A DNA stretch of 64,000 nt from Streptomyces composti (GTDB lineage Bacteria; Actinomycetota; Actinomycetes; Streptomycetales; Streptomycetaceae). A program made the translations under genes and the position numbers. The DNA lies in assembly GCF_012034205.1 (NCBI RefSeq), contig NZ_JAATEM010000018.1, positions 1 through 64,000 of the forward strand. Direction: 5' to 3'. This document shows positions 24,954-32,515 of this stretch, piece after piece (within the stretch, counting starts at the first letter, position 1; the number at the start of each line of letters is the position of its first letter). The notes under the pieces were generated by a model. That model saw only the letters and a list, made by a program, of their open reading frames with translations, was not told the origin of the DNA and ran no database searches.

Positions 24954-26027
24954 ATGGAAGGGCCTGCGGACCCACCCGAGGGGAACCCCGAGGGCACCCC
25001 GAGAGGTGGCGAGGACGAGTACCGGTCCGTCGTCTTCGACGAGTCCTTCGTCCGTGCTGCCCGCCTTCAGGAGTACTCCGCCCAGGAACGCATCACCGAC
25101 CACGCTCCCGCGGTCCGGCGCCGCCCGCCACTGCGCAGGGCGGGGCTCTCCCGGCAGGCGCTGGTCCTGGTCGTGCTGATCGCCCTCGCCTTCGGCACCG
25201 CCCTCTACATGGGCATACGCCACCCCTACCAGAGCCCCGCCGCGCGGGAGCCGGCCGAGCCGCTGCGGATGACGGTGGTGCCGCTCGCTCCCGAGGGCAA
25301 GGTGCCGGGACACACCGACGTCGAGCACCTCTACACCAGCAGCCCCGCGGCCCAGTTCCGGATCGGCGCCGAGGGCGTACCGCTGCCGGCCTCCCGGCGC
25401 ACCGCGCACTTCTCCGAGAGCCAGGTGGTCTCCGCGCTGACCACGGCGAAGGACTACATCGTCCGCTCCTCGCTCGACCCCGAGGTGCTCACCGGCCGAG
25501 CGACCCGCTCGGTGCGGGTGCTGCTCGACCCCGACCAGCTGGACCAGTTCGACCGGAGCCTGGCCCGGCCCGCCGCGGACGGCCGGCACGCGCTCACCGG
25601 GTGGCTGGTCCGCCTCGACCCGGCCCAGGCCCAGCTGGCCGACCGCAAGGTGCGCGTCCAGGGCACCCTCCAGGCCACCGAGGCCGACTCCTCCACCCTG
25701 GAGGTCCTCTCCGACCACACCTTCGTCTACGCGCTGCGCCCGGCCGGCGCCGACCGTGACGCGCGGGCGTCGCTGTTCACCGTCCGGCGCGAGCTGCACT
25801 TCCGCTTCGACCGCGAGGACCTGCGGCTGCACCAGGCCGAGCTGGTCGTCTCGCACGTCCAGGCCGGCCCGATGTCCTGCGCCGAGGACTCCGCCGCCCG
25901 GCTGCGCCCGCTGCTCGCCGGGCAGACGGCCGACCAGCGCGGCCCGGCCGGCACCGACCCGTACGCAACCGGCGGCACGCCCGCCCTGTGCGGCGCCCTG
26001 GCACCGGCGGCGCAGCCGAAGCTCTAG
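24954..26027 (+). CDS. Single-pass membrane protein with SVVFDE..FVRAA motif and large outer domain
   Basis: 357 residues. Cytoplasmic N-terminus with SVVFDESFVRAA (25-36) and E..A.ER, basic RRRPPLRRAG stretch, one membrane segment (about residues 66-86, ALVLVVLIALAFGTALYMGI), then ~270 residues outside the membrane without known catalytic motif, including FSESQVVSALTTAKDYIVRSSLDP and two cysteines near the end (SCAEDS and LCGAL) that could form a disulfide. ATG 24954 appears leaderless. It pairs with the preceding gene through the shared N-terminal motif, suggesting both bind the same cytoplasmic partner. Position corresponds to S. coelicolor SCO2583 (memory). Function unknown; a role in wall assembly is inferred from neighbours. 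Confidence 0.8.
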   Translation: MEGPADPPEGNPEGTPRGGEDEYRSVVFDESFVRAARLQEYSAQERITDHAPAVRRRPPLRRAGLSRQALVLVVLIALAFGTALYMGIRHPYQSPAAREPAEPLRMTVVPLAPEGKVPGHTDVEHLYTSSPAAQFRIGAEGVPLPASRRTAHFSESQVVSALTTAKDYIVRSSLDPEVLTGRATRSVRVLLDPDQLDQFDRSLARPAADGRHALTGWLVRLDPAQAQLADRKVRVQGTLQATEADSSTLEVLSDHTFVYALRPAGADRDARASLFTVRRELHFRFDREDLRLHQAELVVSHVQAGPMSCAEDSAARLRPLLAGQTADQRGPAGTDPYATGGTPALCGALAPAAQPKL

Positions 26028-26060
26028 CTCCGACGGACCCGGTCGCGACGGGCGACGGGC

Positions 26061-27173
26061 TCAGTCCTCGTCGCGGGGCGGCTGCTCGTCCTCGGGCCGG
26101 GGCGGCTGCTCGTCCTTGGGCCGGGGCGGCTTGGGCGAGGCGAACCCGCTGAACCCGCGCCAGACCCGTTCGCCCAGGTCACCGGCGCCGCCCGCGATGT
26201 CGTTGACCAGCTTCATCAGCGGGTCCTTGGAGGTCTTCACCTCGTCCGCGTAGGAGCCTGCCGACTCCCGCCAGGAGTCCCGCACCGAGGCGTCCTTGTC
26301 CTCGTCCCGGCGCGGGTAGTGGCCGTCCATGAGCCGCTGGTAGTCGCGGGAGGCCGCCCACTTCTTCAGCTCCGCCGCCCGCACGGTGGTGAACGGGTGG
26401 GAGCGGGGCAGCACATTGAGGATCTTCAGCACGGAGTCGCGCAGGTCGCCGCCCGCCTCGTACTCCTCGGCCTGTTCCAGGAAGGCGTCCACGTTCATCT
26501 CGTGCAGGTGGTTGCCGCCGGCGATCTTCATCAGGCCGCGCATCGAGGCGTGCACGTCCTGGCCGACCAGCAGCCCGGCGCGGTCCGCGGACAGCTCCGA
26601 CTTGCGGAACCACTCCCGCAGCGCCGTCACGATCGCCATGATCGCGAAGTTGCCGAGCGGGATCCACGCCACCCGGACCGCGAGCGAGGTCAGGAACAGC
26701 AGGATCGTGCGGTAGACCGCGTGCCCGGACAGCGCGTGCCCGACCTCGTGGCCGACGACCGCCCGCATCTCCTCCTCGTCCAGCAGCTCCACCAGGCCCG
26801 TGGTGACCACGATGATCGGCTCGTCCATGCCGATGCACATGGCGTTCGGGACGGGGTCCTGCTTGACGTACATCGGCGGGACCTTCTCCAGGTCCAGGAT
26901 GTAGCACGCGTCCCGCAGCATGTCGTTCAGATGGGCGAACTGGCGGTCGGAGACGCGCACCGAGTCCGACAGGAACAGCAGCCGCAGGCTGCGCTCCGGC
27001 AGCAGGCCGCTCAGCGCCTTGAAGACCGTGTCGAAGCCGCTGAGCTTGCGCAGCGCCACCAGGGCGGAGCGGTCGGCCGGATGCTCGTAGGCGCGCGAGG
27101 AGATCCCGGGGAAGCGCCTGCGCTGCCTGCCCGGCACGTGCTCGTGCCCGCTGTGCTGGTGGCCGTCGGACAT
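26061..27173 (-). CDS. M48-family zinc metalloprotease
   Basis: 370-residue peptidase of the HtpX/Ste24 family. It has the zinc motif HEVGH (142-146), SGH just after it, and the third-ligand region SELSADRAGLL. Two hydrophobic segments follow the HEVGH (TILLFLTSLAVRVAWIPLGNFAIMAIV), so it is membrane associated; the N-terminus is His/Arg-rich and has no signal peptide. The C-terminus carries an imperfect repeat (RPKDEQPP, RPEDEQPP). The frame opens at 27350, but ATG 27173 with GGGGGAAA before it gives a sensible N-terminus. Such proteases usually degrade damaged membrane proteins; the substrate here is unknown. Lies convergent to the outer-domain membrane protein gene. Confidence 0.9.
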   Translation of the reverse strand: MSDGHQHSGHEHVPGRQRRRFPGISSRAYEHPADRSALVALRKLSGFDTVFKALSGLLPERSLRLLFLSDSVRVSDRQFAHLNDMLRDACYILDLEKVPPMYVKQDPVPNAMCIGMDEPIIVVTTGLVELLDEEEMRAVVGHEVGHALSGHAVYRTILLFLTSLAVRVAWIPLGNFAIMAIVTALREWFRKSELSADRAGLLVGQDVHASMRGLMKIAGGNHLHEMNVDAFLEQAEEYEAGGDLRDSVLKILNVLPRSHPFTTVRAAELKKWAASRDYQRLMDGHYPRRDEDKDASVRDSWRESAGSYADEVKTSKDPLMKLVNDIAGGAGDLGERVWRGFSGFASPKPPRPKDEQPPRPEDEQPPRDED

Positions 27174-27303
27174 GTTTCCCCCAAGTGCGTCGGGTGGTCC
27201 CGGGTCCCTGCGTGCCTCGGCCGTGCTCCCGGGGCCGAGGCCCAGCCTAGGCGGGTTTACCGTGGACGGGCAGTACGGCGCCGGACCCGCCAAGGAGACC
27301 CAG

Positions 27304-27393
27304 GTGATCAGGATCGCCCTCGTCGTGATGGTGGTGGGCTGTGCGCTCACCGCGTGGTTCCTGCTCCGCGGTTACAGGCAGAAGGACGACTGA
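27304..27393 (+). CDS. 29-residue membrane miniprotein
   Basis: GTG 27304 to TGA 27393 encodes IRIALVVMVVGCALTAW after the initiator, then FLLRGYRQKDD: one hydrophobic helix and a charged C-terminal tail. An excellent ribosome binding site (AAGGAG, 27292-27297) sits 6 nt before the start, which is why I call it. The longer frame from 27172 would have no ribosome binding site and a Pro/Gly-rich start. No function can be given; the positive-inside pattern suggests that the C-terminus is cytoplasmic. Confidence 0.6.
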   Translation: MIRIALVVMVVGCALTAWFLLRGYRQKDD

Positions 27394-27429
27394 GAGCACG
27401 CGAAGGTTGCCGCAAGCGCGGAGTCGGCG

Positions 27430-27458
27430 TGATCGTCACGAAGGCGCCCGCTTACGAT
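27430..27458 (+). promoter_or_regulatory. Candidate promoter for the 53-residue membrane protein
   Basis: TGATCG (27430-27435) and TACGAT (27453-27458) with 17 nt spacing, 46 nt before the ATG at 27505. Confidence 0.4.
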
Positions 27459-27504
27459 GAGCCGACGTCTTTATCCCGCCCACACGCGATAGGTCCTGCC
27501 GAAG

Positions 27505-27666
27505 ATGAGCTTCCACAGCACCGCTGCCCAGTTGGTCACCCTCGCTTCCGAAGGCGGAGAGGGCGGCAACCACGAGAGCCTCAGCCCCTACCTCACCGGT
27601 GGCGGCGCCCTGTTCGCGCTGCTGCTCCTGCTGTGGATCACCACCCGCTTCAACCGCGACCGCTGA
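27505..27666 (+). CDS. 53-residue single-pass membrane protein
   Basis: ATG 27505 to TGA 27666. The product has an N-terminal polar part (STAAQLVTLASEGGEGGNHE), a hydrophobic helix (GGALFALLLLLWITT) and a basic end, RFNRDR. It fits a small type of membrane protein I remember upstream of nadD in streptomycetes. GAAG just before the ATG is a weak ribosome binding site. Function unknown. It may be missed by length-filtered gene callers. Confidence 0.7.
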   Translation: MSFHSTAAQLVTLASEGGEGGNHESLSPYLTGGGALFALLLLLWITTRFNRDR

Positions 27667-27734
27667 GCCCCTCACGGGCGACCAGGGGAACTGGTGACCG
27701 AGACCCGCGGGCCGGGCCGGTAGGGTCTGCACGC

Positions 27735-28373
27735 ATGGGACAGCAGGACATGCCTACCGGCCCCGGCTGCGGCCCCGTGAGGTCGGGCAAGCGCCGCCTC
27801 GGTGTCATGGGCGGCACCTTCGACCCGATCCACCACGGGCACCTGGTGGCGGCCAGCGAGGTCGCCGCCCAGTTCCACCTGGACGAGGTGGTCTTCGTCC
27901 CCACCGGGCAGCCGTGGCAGAAGAGCCACCGCTCGGTCTCCCCGGCCGAGGACCGCTACCTGATGACGGTCATCGCCACCGCCGAGAACCCGCAGTTCTC
28001 GGTGAGCCGCATCGACATCGACCGCGGCGGCCCCACCTACACCGTGGACACGCTGCGCGACCTGCGCGCACTCAACCCGGACACCGACCTGTTCTTCATC
28101 ACCGGCGCCGACGCCCTCGCCCAGATCCTGACCTGGCGCGACAGCGAGGAGCTGTTCTCCCTGGCGCACTTCATCGGCGTCACCCGGCCCGGCCATCACC
28201 TCAGTGACCCCGGGCTGCCCGAGGGCGGGGTCACCCTGGTCGAGGTTCCGGCCCTCGCCATCTCCTCCACGGACTGCCGTGCGAGAGTCGCCAAGGGAGC
28301 ACCCGTCTGGTATCTGGTGCCGGACGGAGTCGTGCGCTACATCGCCAAGCGAGCGCTGTACCGCGGCGAGTGA
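27735..28373 (+). CDS. nadD: Nicotinate-nucleotide adenylyltransferase
   Basis: NAD synthesis: adenylates nicotinate mononucleotide to deamido-NAD. 212 residues, nucleotidyl-transferase fold with GGTFDPIHHGHL (the GTFDP/HxGH signature), PTGQPWQK, ITGADAL, and the C-terminal ISSTDCR (ISST.R) motif. ATG 27735 is used; an in-frame ATG at 27750 is possible and either only alters a non-conserved N-terminus. Followed by the LCP gene 16 nt later and by rsfS, the common nadD-LCP-rsfS order of actinobacteria. Confidence 0.95.
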   Translation: MGQQDMPTGPGCGPVRSGKRRLGVMGGTFDPIHHGHLVAASEVAAQFHLDEVVFVPTGQPWQKSHRSVSPAEDRYLMTVIATAENPQFSVSRIDIDRGGPTYTVDTLRDLRALNPDTDLFFITGADALAQILTWRDSEELFSLAHFIGVTRPGHHLSDPGLPEGGVTLVEVPALAISSTDCRARVAKGAPVWYLVPDGVVRYIAKRALYRGE

Positions 28374-28389
28374 GCCGAGAGGGGCACCG

Positions 28390-30159
28390 GTGAACGACCG
28401 ATACGACGCGGGCTACGGGACCGACGGGTCCGCCCCGTACGAGCTCGTCGGCTACGACGAGTACGGCCGGCCTGTTTACCGGCAGGCCCCGCCCCAGCAG
28501 GTTCACGACCCCTACCAGCAGCACGGACAGCAGGAGTACGGCTACGACCCGTACACCACCGGAGCCGGTCAGCCCGGGACCGGCTACGAACCCCAGAGCG
28601 GCTACGACCCCTCGGCGTTCCCGCCCGACCCGTCGGGCCAGTCCTACGGCGGCTACGGCGGCTACGACCCCTACGGCGTCCCTGGTCAGCCGCAGCAGCC
28701 GCAGCAGCAGCCCCGGCAGCCGCACATCCCCGCCCAGGCCCCGCCGCACGCCGCCCAGCCCCCGCAGGGCCAGTACGACCCCTATGGCGGCGGCCCGCAG
28801 ACCGCGCACATCCCGCAGCAGCCCGGGCCCGTCGACGGGGAGCACCCGGGCCCCGGCGAGCCGGACGGGGCCGGGGAGCCGGAGCGCGAGTACCGCACGG
28901 AGCAGTTCGCCTTCGTCGAGGACCCGGACGACGCCTCCGAGGACGTCATCGACTGGCTGAAGTTCACCGAGAACCGCACCGAGCGCCGCGAGGAGGCCCG
29001 CCGCCGCGCCCGCAGCCGGCTCATCGCCCTGGCCGTGGTCTTCGCCCTGGTCGCCACCGGCGGCGTCGGCTACCTCTGGTACGCCGGAAAGCTGCCCGGC
29101 CTGTCCGGCTCCGGCACCGGCACGGGCACCACGACCGCCGCGGCGGCGCAGAAGCGCGACGTGATCGTGGTGCATCTGCACGACACCAAGAAGGGCGGCA
29201 CCTCCACCGCGCTGCTGGTGGACAACACCACCACCAAGCAGGGCACCACCGTGCTGGTGCCCAACTCGCTGGCGCTGACCGCCGAGGACGGCACCACCAC
29301 CACACTCGCCAAGTCCGTCGAGGACGACGGCTCCGAGGCCACCCGGACCGCCCTGGACACGGTCCTGGGCACCGAGATCGAGGGCACCTGGCGGCTGGAC
29401 ACGCCGTTCCTGCTCACCCTGGTCGACCTGGTCGGCAACATCGAGATCGACACCGACGCCGACGTGCCCGACCCGGACGCCAAGAAGAAGGGCCAGAGCC
29501 CGCTGGTCCGCAAGGGGGAGAAGCAGACCCTCAGCGGCAAGATGGCCGTCGCCTACGCCACCTACCGCGCGCCCGGCGAGTCCTCCGACGCCCAGCTCAA
29601 GCGGTTCGGGCAGGTGATGCACGGGGTCCTGCGCAAGATGACCTCCGACCCGGACGCCGCCACCACCACCGTGCAGACGCTGGGGCAGATCATCGAGCCG
29701 CCCCTGACCGACGCCGACCTCGGATCCTTCCTCGCCCGGCTCTCCGACCTCGCCAAGGGCGGCGACCACACGACCACGATGCTGCCGGTGCAGCAGGACG
29801 GCACGATCAGCGCCCGGGCCGGCGACGGCGTGGTCAAGAAGATCCTCGGCGGCACCGCCAAGAGTCCCGACAAGGACGCCGCCGTCAGCGTCAGCGTGCG
29901 CAACGCCACAGGGGTGAAGGACAACACCGAGAAGGCCCGGGTCACGCTGCTCAACGGCGGCTTCACCTTCCTGGAGGGCGGCAGCACCGGCGCCGCGGCG
30001 ACGTCCAGGGTCGTCTACGCCGAGGCCGCCGACAAGGAGCACGCCACCGAGGTCGCCAAGACGCTGGGCCTGCCGGCGGGCTCCGTCACCAAGGGCGAGG
30101 TCTCAGCGGGCGCCAGGGTGTCGGTCGTCCTGGGCCAGGACTACGACCCCGGTTCGTAG
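28390..30159 (+). CDS. LytR-CpsA-Psr (LCP) family glycopolymer transferase, PdtA-like by position
   Basis: 589 residues. Residues 1 to ~205 are cytoplasmic and rich in Tyr, Gln, Pro and Gly, with repeated GYDP/YDPY units; a membrane segment lies at about 210-233; an LCP-like domain follows (about 245-450); the end (about 495-589) is a LytR_C domain. LCP enzymes move a lipid-linked polymer onto peptidoglycan outside the membrane. The usual active-site P-R-D near the first strand is P-N-S here (VLVPNSLAL), while AYATYRAPGESSDAQLKRF keeps the later arginines, so the site is atypical. GTG 28390 follows GAGAGGGG. By position it matches S. coelicolor PdtA (SCO2578, memory), implicated in attaching polydiglycosylphosphate. 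It may attach the polymer made by the 3.5-20.7 kb cluster. Confidence 0.8.
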   Translation: MNDRYDAGYGTDGSAPYELVGYDEYGRPVYRQAPPQQVHDPYQQHGQQEYGYDPYTTGAGQPGTGYEPQSGYDPSAFPPDPSGQSYGGYGGYDPYGVPGQPQQPQQQPRQPHIPAQAPPHAAQPPQGQYDPYGGGPQTAHIPQQPGPVDGEHPGPGEPDGAGEPEREYRTEQFAFVEDPDDASEDVIDWLKFTENRTERREEARRRARSRLIALAVVFALVATGGVGYLWYAGKLPGLSGSGTGTGTTTAAAAQKRDVIVVHLHDTKKGGTSTALLVDNTTTKQGTTVLVPNSLALTAEDGTTTTLAKSVEDDGSEATRTALDTVLGTEIEGTWRLDTPFLLTLVDLVGNIEIDTDADVPDPDAKKKGQSPLVRKGEKQTLSGKMAVAYATYRAPGESSDAQLKRFGQVMHGVLRKMTSDPDAATTTVQTLGQIIEPPLTDADLGSFLARLSDLAKGGDHTTTMLPVQQDGTISARAGDGVVKKILGGTAKSPDKDAAVSVSVRNATGVKDNTEKARVTLLNGGFTFLEGGSTGAAATSRVVYAEAADKEHATEVAKTLGLPAGSVTKGEVSAGARVSVVLGQDYDPGS

Positions 30160-30253
30160 CGGCCGGGCCGGCTGCGCGCGTAAATGCGTCAGGTGGCCCG
30201 GCCGGTCCGTGAGACCCTGGAGGGCGTAGTGTCCGCCGACCGAAAGCCTTGTA

Positions 30254-30700
30254 GTGACCGCAACCGACCGTTCCCTCGAGCTCGTCACCACCGCCGCCCA
30301 GGCGGCCGCCGACAAGCTCGCGCACGACATCGTCGCCTACGACGTCAGTGACGTGCTGTCCATCACCGACGCCTTCCTGCTCGCCTCCGCGCCCAACGAC
30401 CGCCAGGTCAAGTCCATCGTGGACGAGATCGAGGAGCGGTTGCAGAAGGAGCTGGGCGCCAAGCCGGTCCGCCGTGAGGGCGACCGGGAGGCCCGCTGGG
30501 TCCTGCTCGACTACGTCGACATCGTCGTCCACGTCCAGCACAGCGAGGAGCGCGTCTTCTACGCCCTGGAACGGCTGTGGAAGGACTGCCCCGAGCTGGA
30601 GCTGCCCGAGGACGCCAAGGCGACCCGCGGCAAGGCCGCCGAGCACGCCCGGCAGCAGGAGGCCGAGGCCGCAGCGGAGACGGGCGGTGAGTGGCGGTGA
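30254..30700 (+). CDS. rsfS: Ribosomal silencing factor RsfS
   Basis: 148-residue RsfS/Iojap protein that binds L14 of the 50S subunit and blocks subunit joining in starvation. Core residues ~10-115 contain the family blocks KLAHDIVAYDVSDVLSITDAFLLASA, RQVKSIVDEIEE, RWVLLDYVDIVVHVQ and ERVFYALERLW. The C-terminal Ala/Glu/Lys tail is non-conserved. GTG 30254. It overlaps the start of the next gene by 4 nt (GTGA), implying translational coupling. Confidence 0.95.
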   Translation: MTATDRSLELVTTAAQAAADKLAHDIVAYDVSDVLSITDAFLLASAPNDRQVKSIVDEIEERLQKELGAKPVRREGDREARWVLLDYVDIVVHVQHSEERVFYALERLWKDCPELELPEDAKATRGKAAEHARQQEAEAAAETGGEWR

Positions 30701-31365
30701 GCACCACCGGAGAGGTGGGCGGCTCCCGGACGAAGGGCCGCCGCATCATCCTGTGGCGCCACGGCCAGACCCGCTGGAACGTGGAGCGCCGCTTCCAGGG
30801 CAGCACGGACGTGGAGCTCACCGAGACCGGCCGCGCCCAGGCCCGCCGGGCCGCCCGGCTGCTGGCCGGTCTGCGCCCGGACGCCATCATCGCCTCCGAC
30901 CTCCGGCGCGCCGCGGACACCGCCGCGGAGCTGGCCGCGCTCACCGGCCTGGAGGTGACCCTCGACGAGGCCCTGCGGGAGACCTACGCGGGAGTCTGGC
31001 AGGGCCTGACGCACGACGAGATCATCGCCCGGTACGGCGACGAGTACGCCGCCTGGAAGCGCGGCGAGCCGGTGCGCCGGGGCGGCGGTGAGCTGGAGAC
31101 CGAGGTCGCCGACCGGGCCGCCCCCGTGGTGCTCCGGCACGTGGAGAAGCTGCCGGAGGACGGCACTCTGGTCGTCGTCAGCCACGGTGGCACCATTCGT
31201 ACGACCATCGGCCGGTTGCTGGGTCTCGATCCGCGCGACTGGGAGAGCCTCGGCGGTCTCACCAACTGCTGCTGGTCCGTCCTCGGCCAGGGCCTCCGCG
31301 GCTGGCGGCTGCTCGAGCACAACGCCGGCACGCTGCCCGAACCGGTGCTGGGCGACGACGACTGA
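30697..31365 (+). CDS. Histidine phosphatase (phosphoglycerate mutase-like) family protein
   Basis: 222 residues, branch-1 histidine phosphatase fold. LWRHGQTRWN holds the phosphohistidine RHG (Arg21-His22-Gly23), with GSTDVELTETGRAQA, SDLRRAADTA and the second catalytic histidine in VVSHGGTIRTT. GTG 30697 overlaps the rsfS stop as GTGA; GTG 30691 in the same frame is an alternative adding two residues. Family members include cofactor-dependent mutases and small phosphatases (sugar phosphates, alpha-ribazole phosphate); this one sits with rsfS and nadD and its substrate is unknown. Confidence 0.88.
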   Translation: MSTTGEVGGSRTKGRRIILWRHGQTRWNVERRFQGSTDVELTETGRAQARRAARLLAGLRPDAIIASDLRRAADTAAELAALTGLEVTLDEALRETYAGVWQGLTHDEIIARYGDEYAAWKRGEPVRRGGGELETEVADRAAPVVLRHVEKLPEDGTLVVVSHGGTIRTTIGRLLGLDPRDWESLGGLTNCCWSVLGQGLRGWRLLEHNAGTLPEPVLGDDD

Positions 31366-31404
31366 GCGGCGACCGGCCAGGTCGCGCCGGGCCGGGACCC
31401 GGAT

Positions 31405-31434
31405 TTCACTTTCCGGCAGGTCACAGGCTAAAGT
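31405..31434 (+). promoter_or_regulatory. Candidate promoter of the first tRNA-Ala
   Basis: TTCACT (31405-31410) and TAAAGT (31429-31434), 18 nt apart, about 60 nt before the tRNA. A GGCGGACAAC box (31461-31470) precedes this tRNA and recurs before the second copy at 32388-32397. Confidence 0.5.
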
Positions 31435-31498
31435 TCTTCTTGTTCGCCCGCCGAGCGGGGGGCGGACAACATGCGGCTTGGCCGCGTGACCAAGCCAA

Positions 31499-31571
31499 GG
31501 GGCTATAGCTCAGTTGGTAGAGCGCCTGCATGGCATGCAGGAGGTCAGGAGTTCAATTCTCCTTAGCTCCA
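31499..31571 (+). tRNA. tRNA-Ala, anticodon GGC (copy 1)
   Basis: 73-nt cloverleaf. Acceptor GGGGCTA pairs with TAGCTCC and includes the G3-U70 wobble pair that is the alanine identity element; discriminator A. The D arm starts TAGCTCAGTTGGTAGAGC; the anticodon arm CCTGC-ATGGCAT-GCAGG places GGC at 34-36, reading GCC, the dominant Ala codon here. T arm AGGAG-TTCAATT-CTCCT. CCA is not encoded. Identical to the copy at 32400. Confidence 0.97.
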
Positions 31572-31587
31572 CAGCTCGACAGAGAAG

Positions 31588-31619
31588 ATCCCGTTCCCCT
31601 CAGGGGGGCGGGATTTTTT
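31588..31619 (+). terminator. Intrinsic terminator after tRNA-Ala copy 1
   Basis: ATCCCG and CCC (31588-31598) pair with GGG and CGGGAT (31604-31614) with two G-U pairs, followed by a run of six T (31614-31619). Confidence 0.85.
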
Positions 31620-31778
31620 CGTTCCCCGGGTTGAGCAGACCGCGTCCGACAGGCGTATACCTCTACGAGGCGCCCATTCGTGTCCCGACCGGTACCACGG
31701 CGTCGCTGACCGTATTGGCCCGGTCGTGGCAGAATCAAACGGCCGGAAGGGGGCGCGGCCCGACGGGAGGGAGTTGCG

Positions 31779-31952
31779 ATGCCTGTGAGCATCCGCGAGG
31801 AGGTCGGACACCTCCTCACAGCGGTGTTGACGCTACGGACCTCGACCCGCATCCACTGCCCTTCCTGCGGTTCCGCCCATGTCGCCCAGGTGCTCGGCGA
31901 CAACGGTGGCATCTCGTACGTGTGCACGGCCTGCGGCCACAGCTGGAGCTGA
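31779..31952 (+). CDS. 57-residue zinc-ribbon protein
   Basis: ATG 31779 with a GGGAGGGAG ribosome binding site. The sequence has an N-terminal amphipathic stretch (SIREEVGHLLTAVLTLRTS) and a C-terminal zinc ribbon: CPSC, then 24 residues later CTAC, spaced for one Zn site. No enzymatic domain. Followed after 3 nt by another small CxxC protein gene, so the two form a bicistron between the two identical tRNA-Ala genes. Possibly nucleic-acid binding; function unknown. Confidence 0.75.
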   Translation: MPVSIREEVGHLLTAVLTLRTSTRIHCPSCGSAHVAQVLGDNGGISYVCTACGHSWS

Positions 31953-31955
31953 TCG

Positions 31956-32189
31956 ATGGGTGCACACAGGCGGAAGTGCGACTGGTGCGGCAGCGGGACG
32001 CCGATCGTCCGCGACATGGAGCCGATCAACCCCGACTACCAGTACTGGTGCGAGGAATGCGCGCGGGCGCTGATCATAAAGGGCGACCCCATCGAGACGT
32101 ACCGGGAACTCGAGGGGGAGCCGATCTACGGCCGGCTCCTGGAAGAGCACTGCACCCTCAAGCGGTTCTATTCCTTCGTGACCGCGTGA
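31956..32189 (+). CDS. 77-residue zinc-ribbon protein
   Basis: ATG 31956, 3 nt after the preceding stop. CDWC at the N-terminus and CEEC about 20 residues on form a likely four-cysteine zinc site; the rest is acidic with IETYRELEGEPIYGRLLEEHC and ends in RFYSFVTA. No recognisable enzymatic domain. Together with its neighbour it looks like a conserved actinobacterial small-protein pair, co-translated. Function unknown. Confidence 0.75.
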   Translation: MGAHRRKCDWCGSGTPIVRDMEPINPDYQYWCEECARALIIKGDPIETYRELEGEPIYGRLLEEHCTLKRFYSFVTA

Positions 32190-32329
32190 CCGCGTGACCG
32201 CGGGGCCGCGGGGCCGTTCCAGGAGGCGTGACCTTCGAGGCGGCGGCCTCCTGCCCGCACGGCTCCTTGAGCGGGCCAGGCTCCCCGACCAAAGAACAAA
32301 GGCGCCAAATCGGGCACACCGGAAACGAT

Positions 32330-32360
32330 TTGGTGTTGGGCCGGGGGGACCGTGTAATGT
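32330..32360 (+). promoter_or_regulatory. Candidate promoter of the second tRNA-Ala
   Basis: TTGGTG (32330-32335) and TAATGT (32355-32360) are 19 nt apart, in a locally AT-rich stretch about 40 nt before the tRNA. Confidence 0.45.
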
Positions 32361-32399
32361 TGGCGTCGCCGCCGGGGAAACCCGGAAGGCGGACAACAA

Positions 32400-32472
32400 G
32401 GGGCTATAGCTCAGTTGGTAGAGCGCCTGCATGGCATGCAGGAGGTCAGGAGTTCAATTCTCCTTAGCTCCA
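32400..32472 (+). tRNA. tRNA-Ala, anticodon GGC (copy 2)
   Basis: Identical over all 73 nt to the copy at 31499-31571, including the G3-U70 pair and anticodon GGC. It has its own promoter-like region and its own terminator, so it is a separate transcription unit. Confidence 0.97.
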
Positions 32473-32478
32473 CAGAAA

Positions 32479-32508
32479 GATCCCCCGGTCCTGACGGACC
32501 GGGGGATC
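32479..32508 (+). terminator. Terminator after tRNA-Ala copy 2
   Basis: GATCCCCCGGTCC (32479-32491) pairs perfectly over 13 bp with GGACCGGGGGATC (32496-32508), loop TGAC, followed by GTCGTTTGT. Confidence 0.85.
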
Positions 32509-32515
32509 GTCGTTT

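Noticed and set aside
31499..32472. Identical tRNA-Ala copies considered as att sites of an integrated element
   Set aside because: The repeats are full tRNAs with own terminators; no integrase, relaxase or phage gene lies between or beside them.
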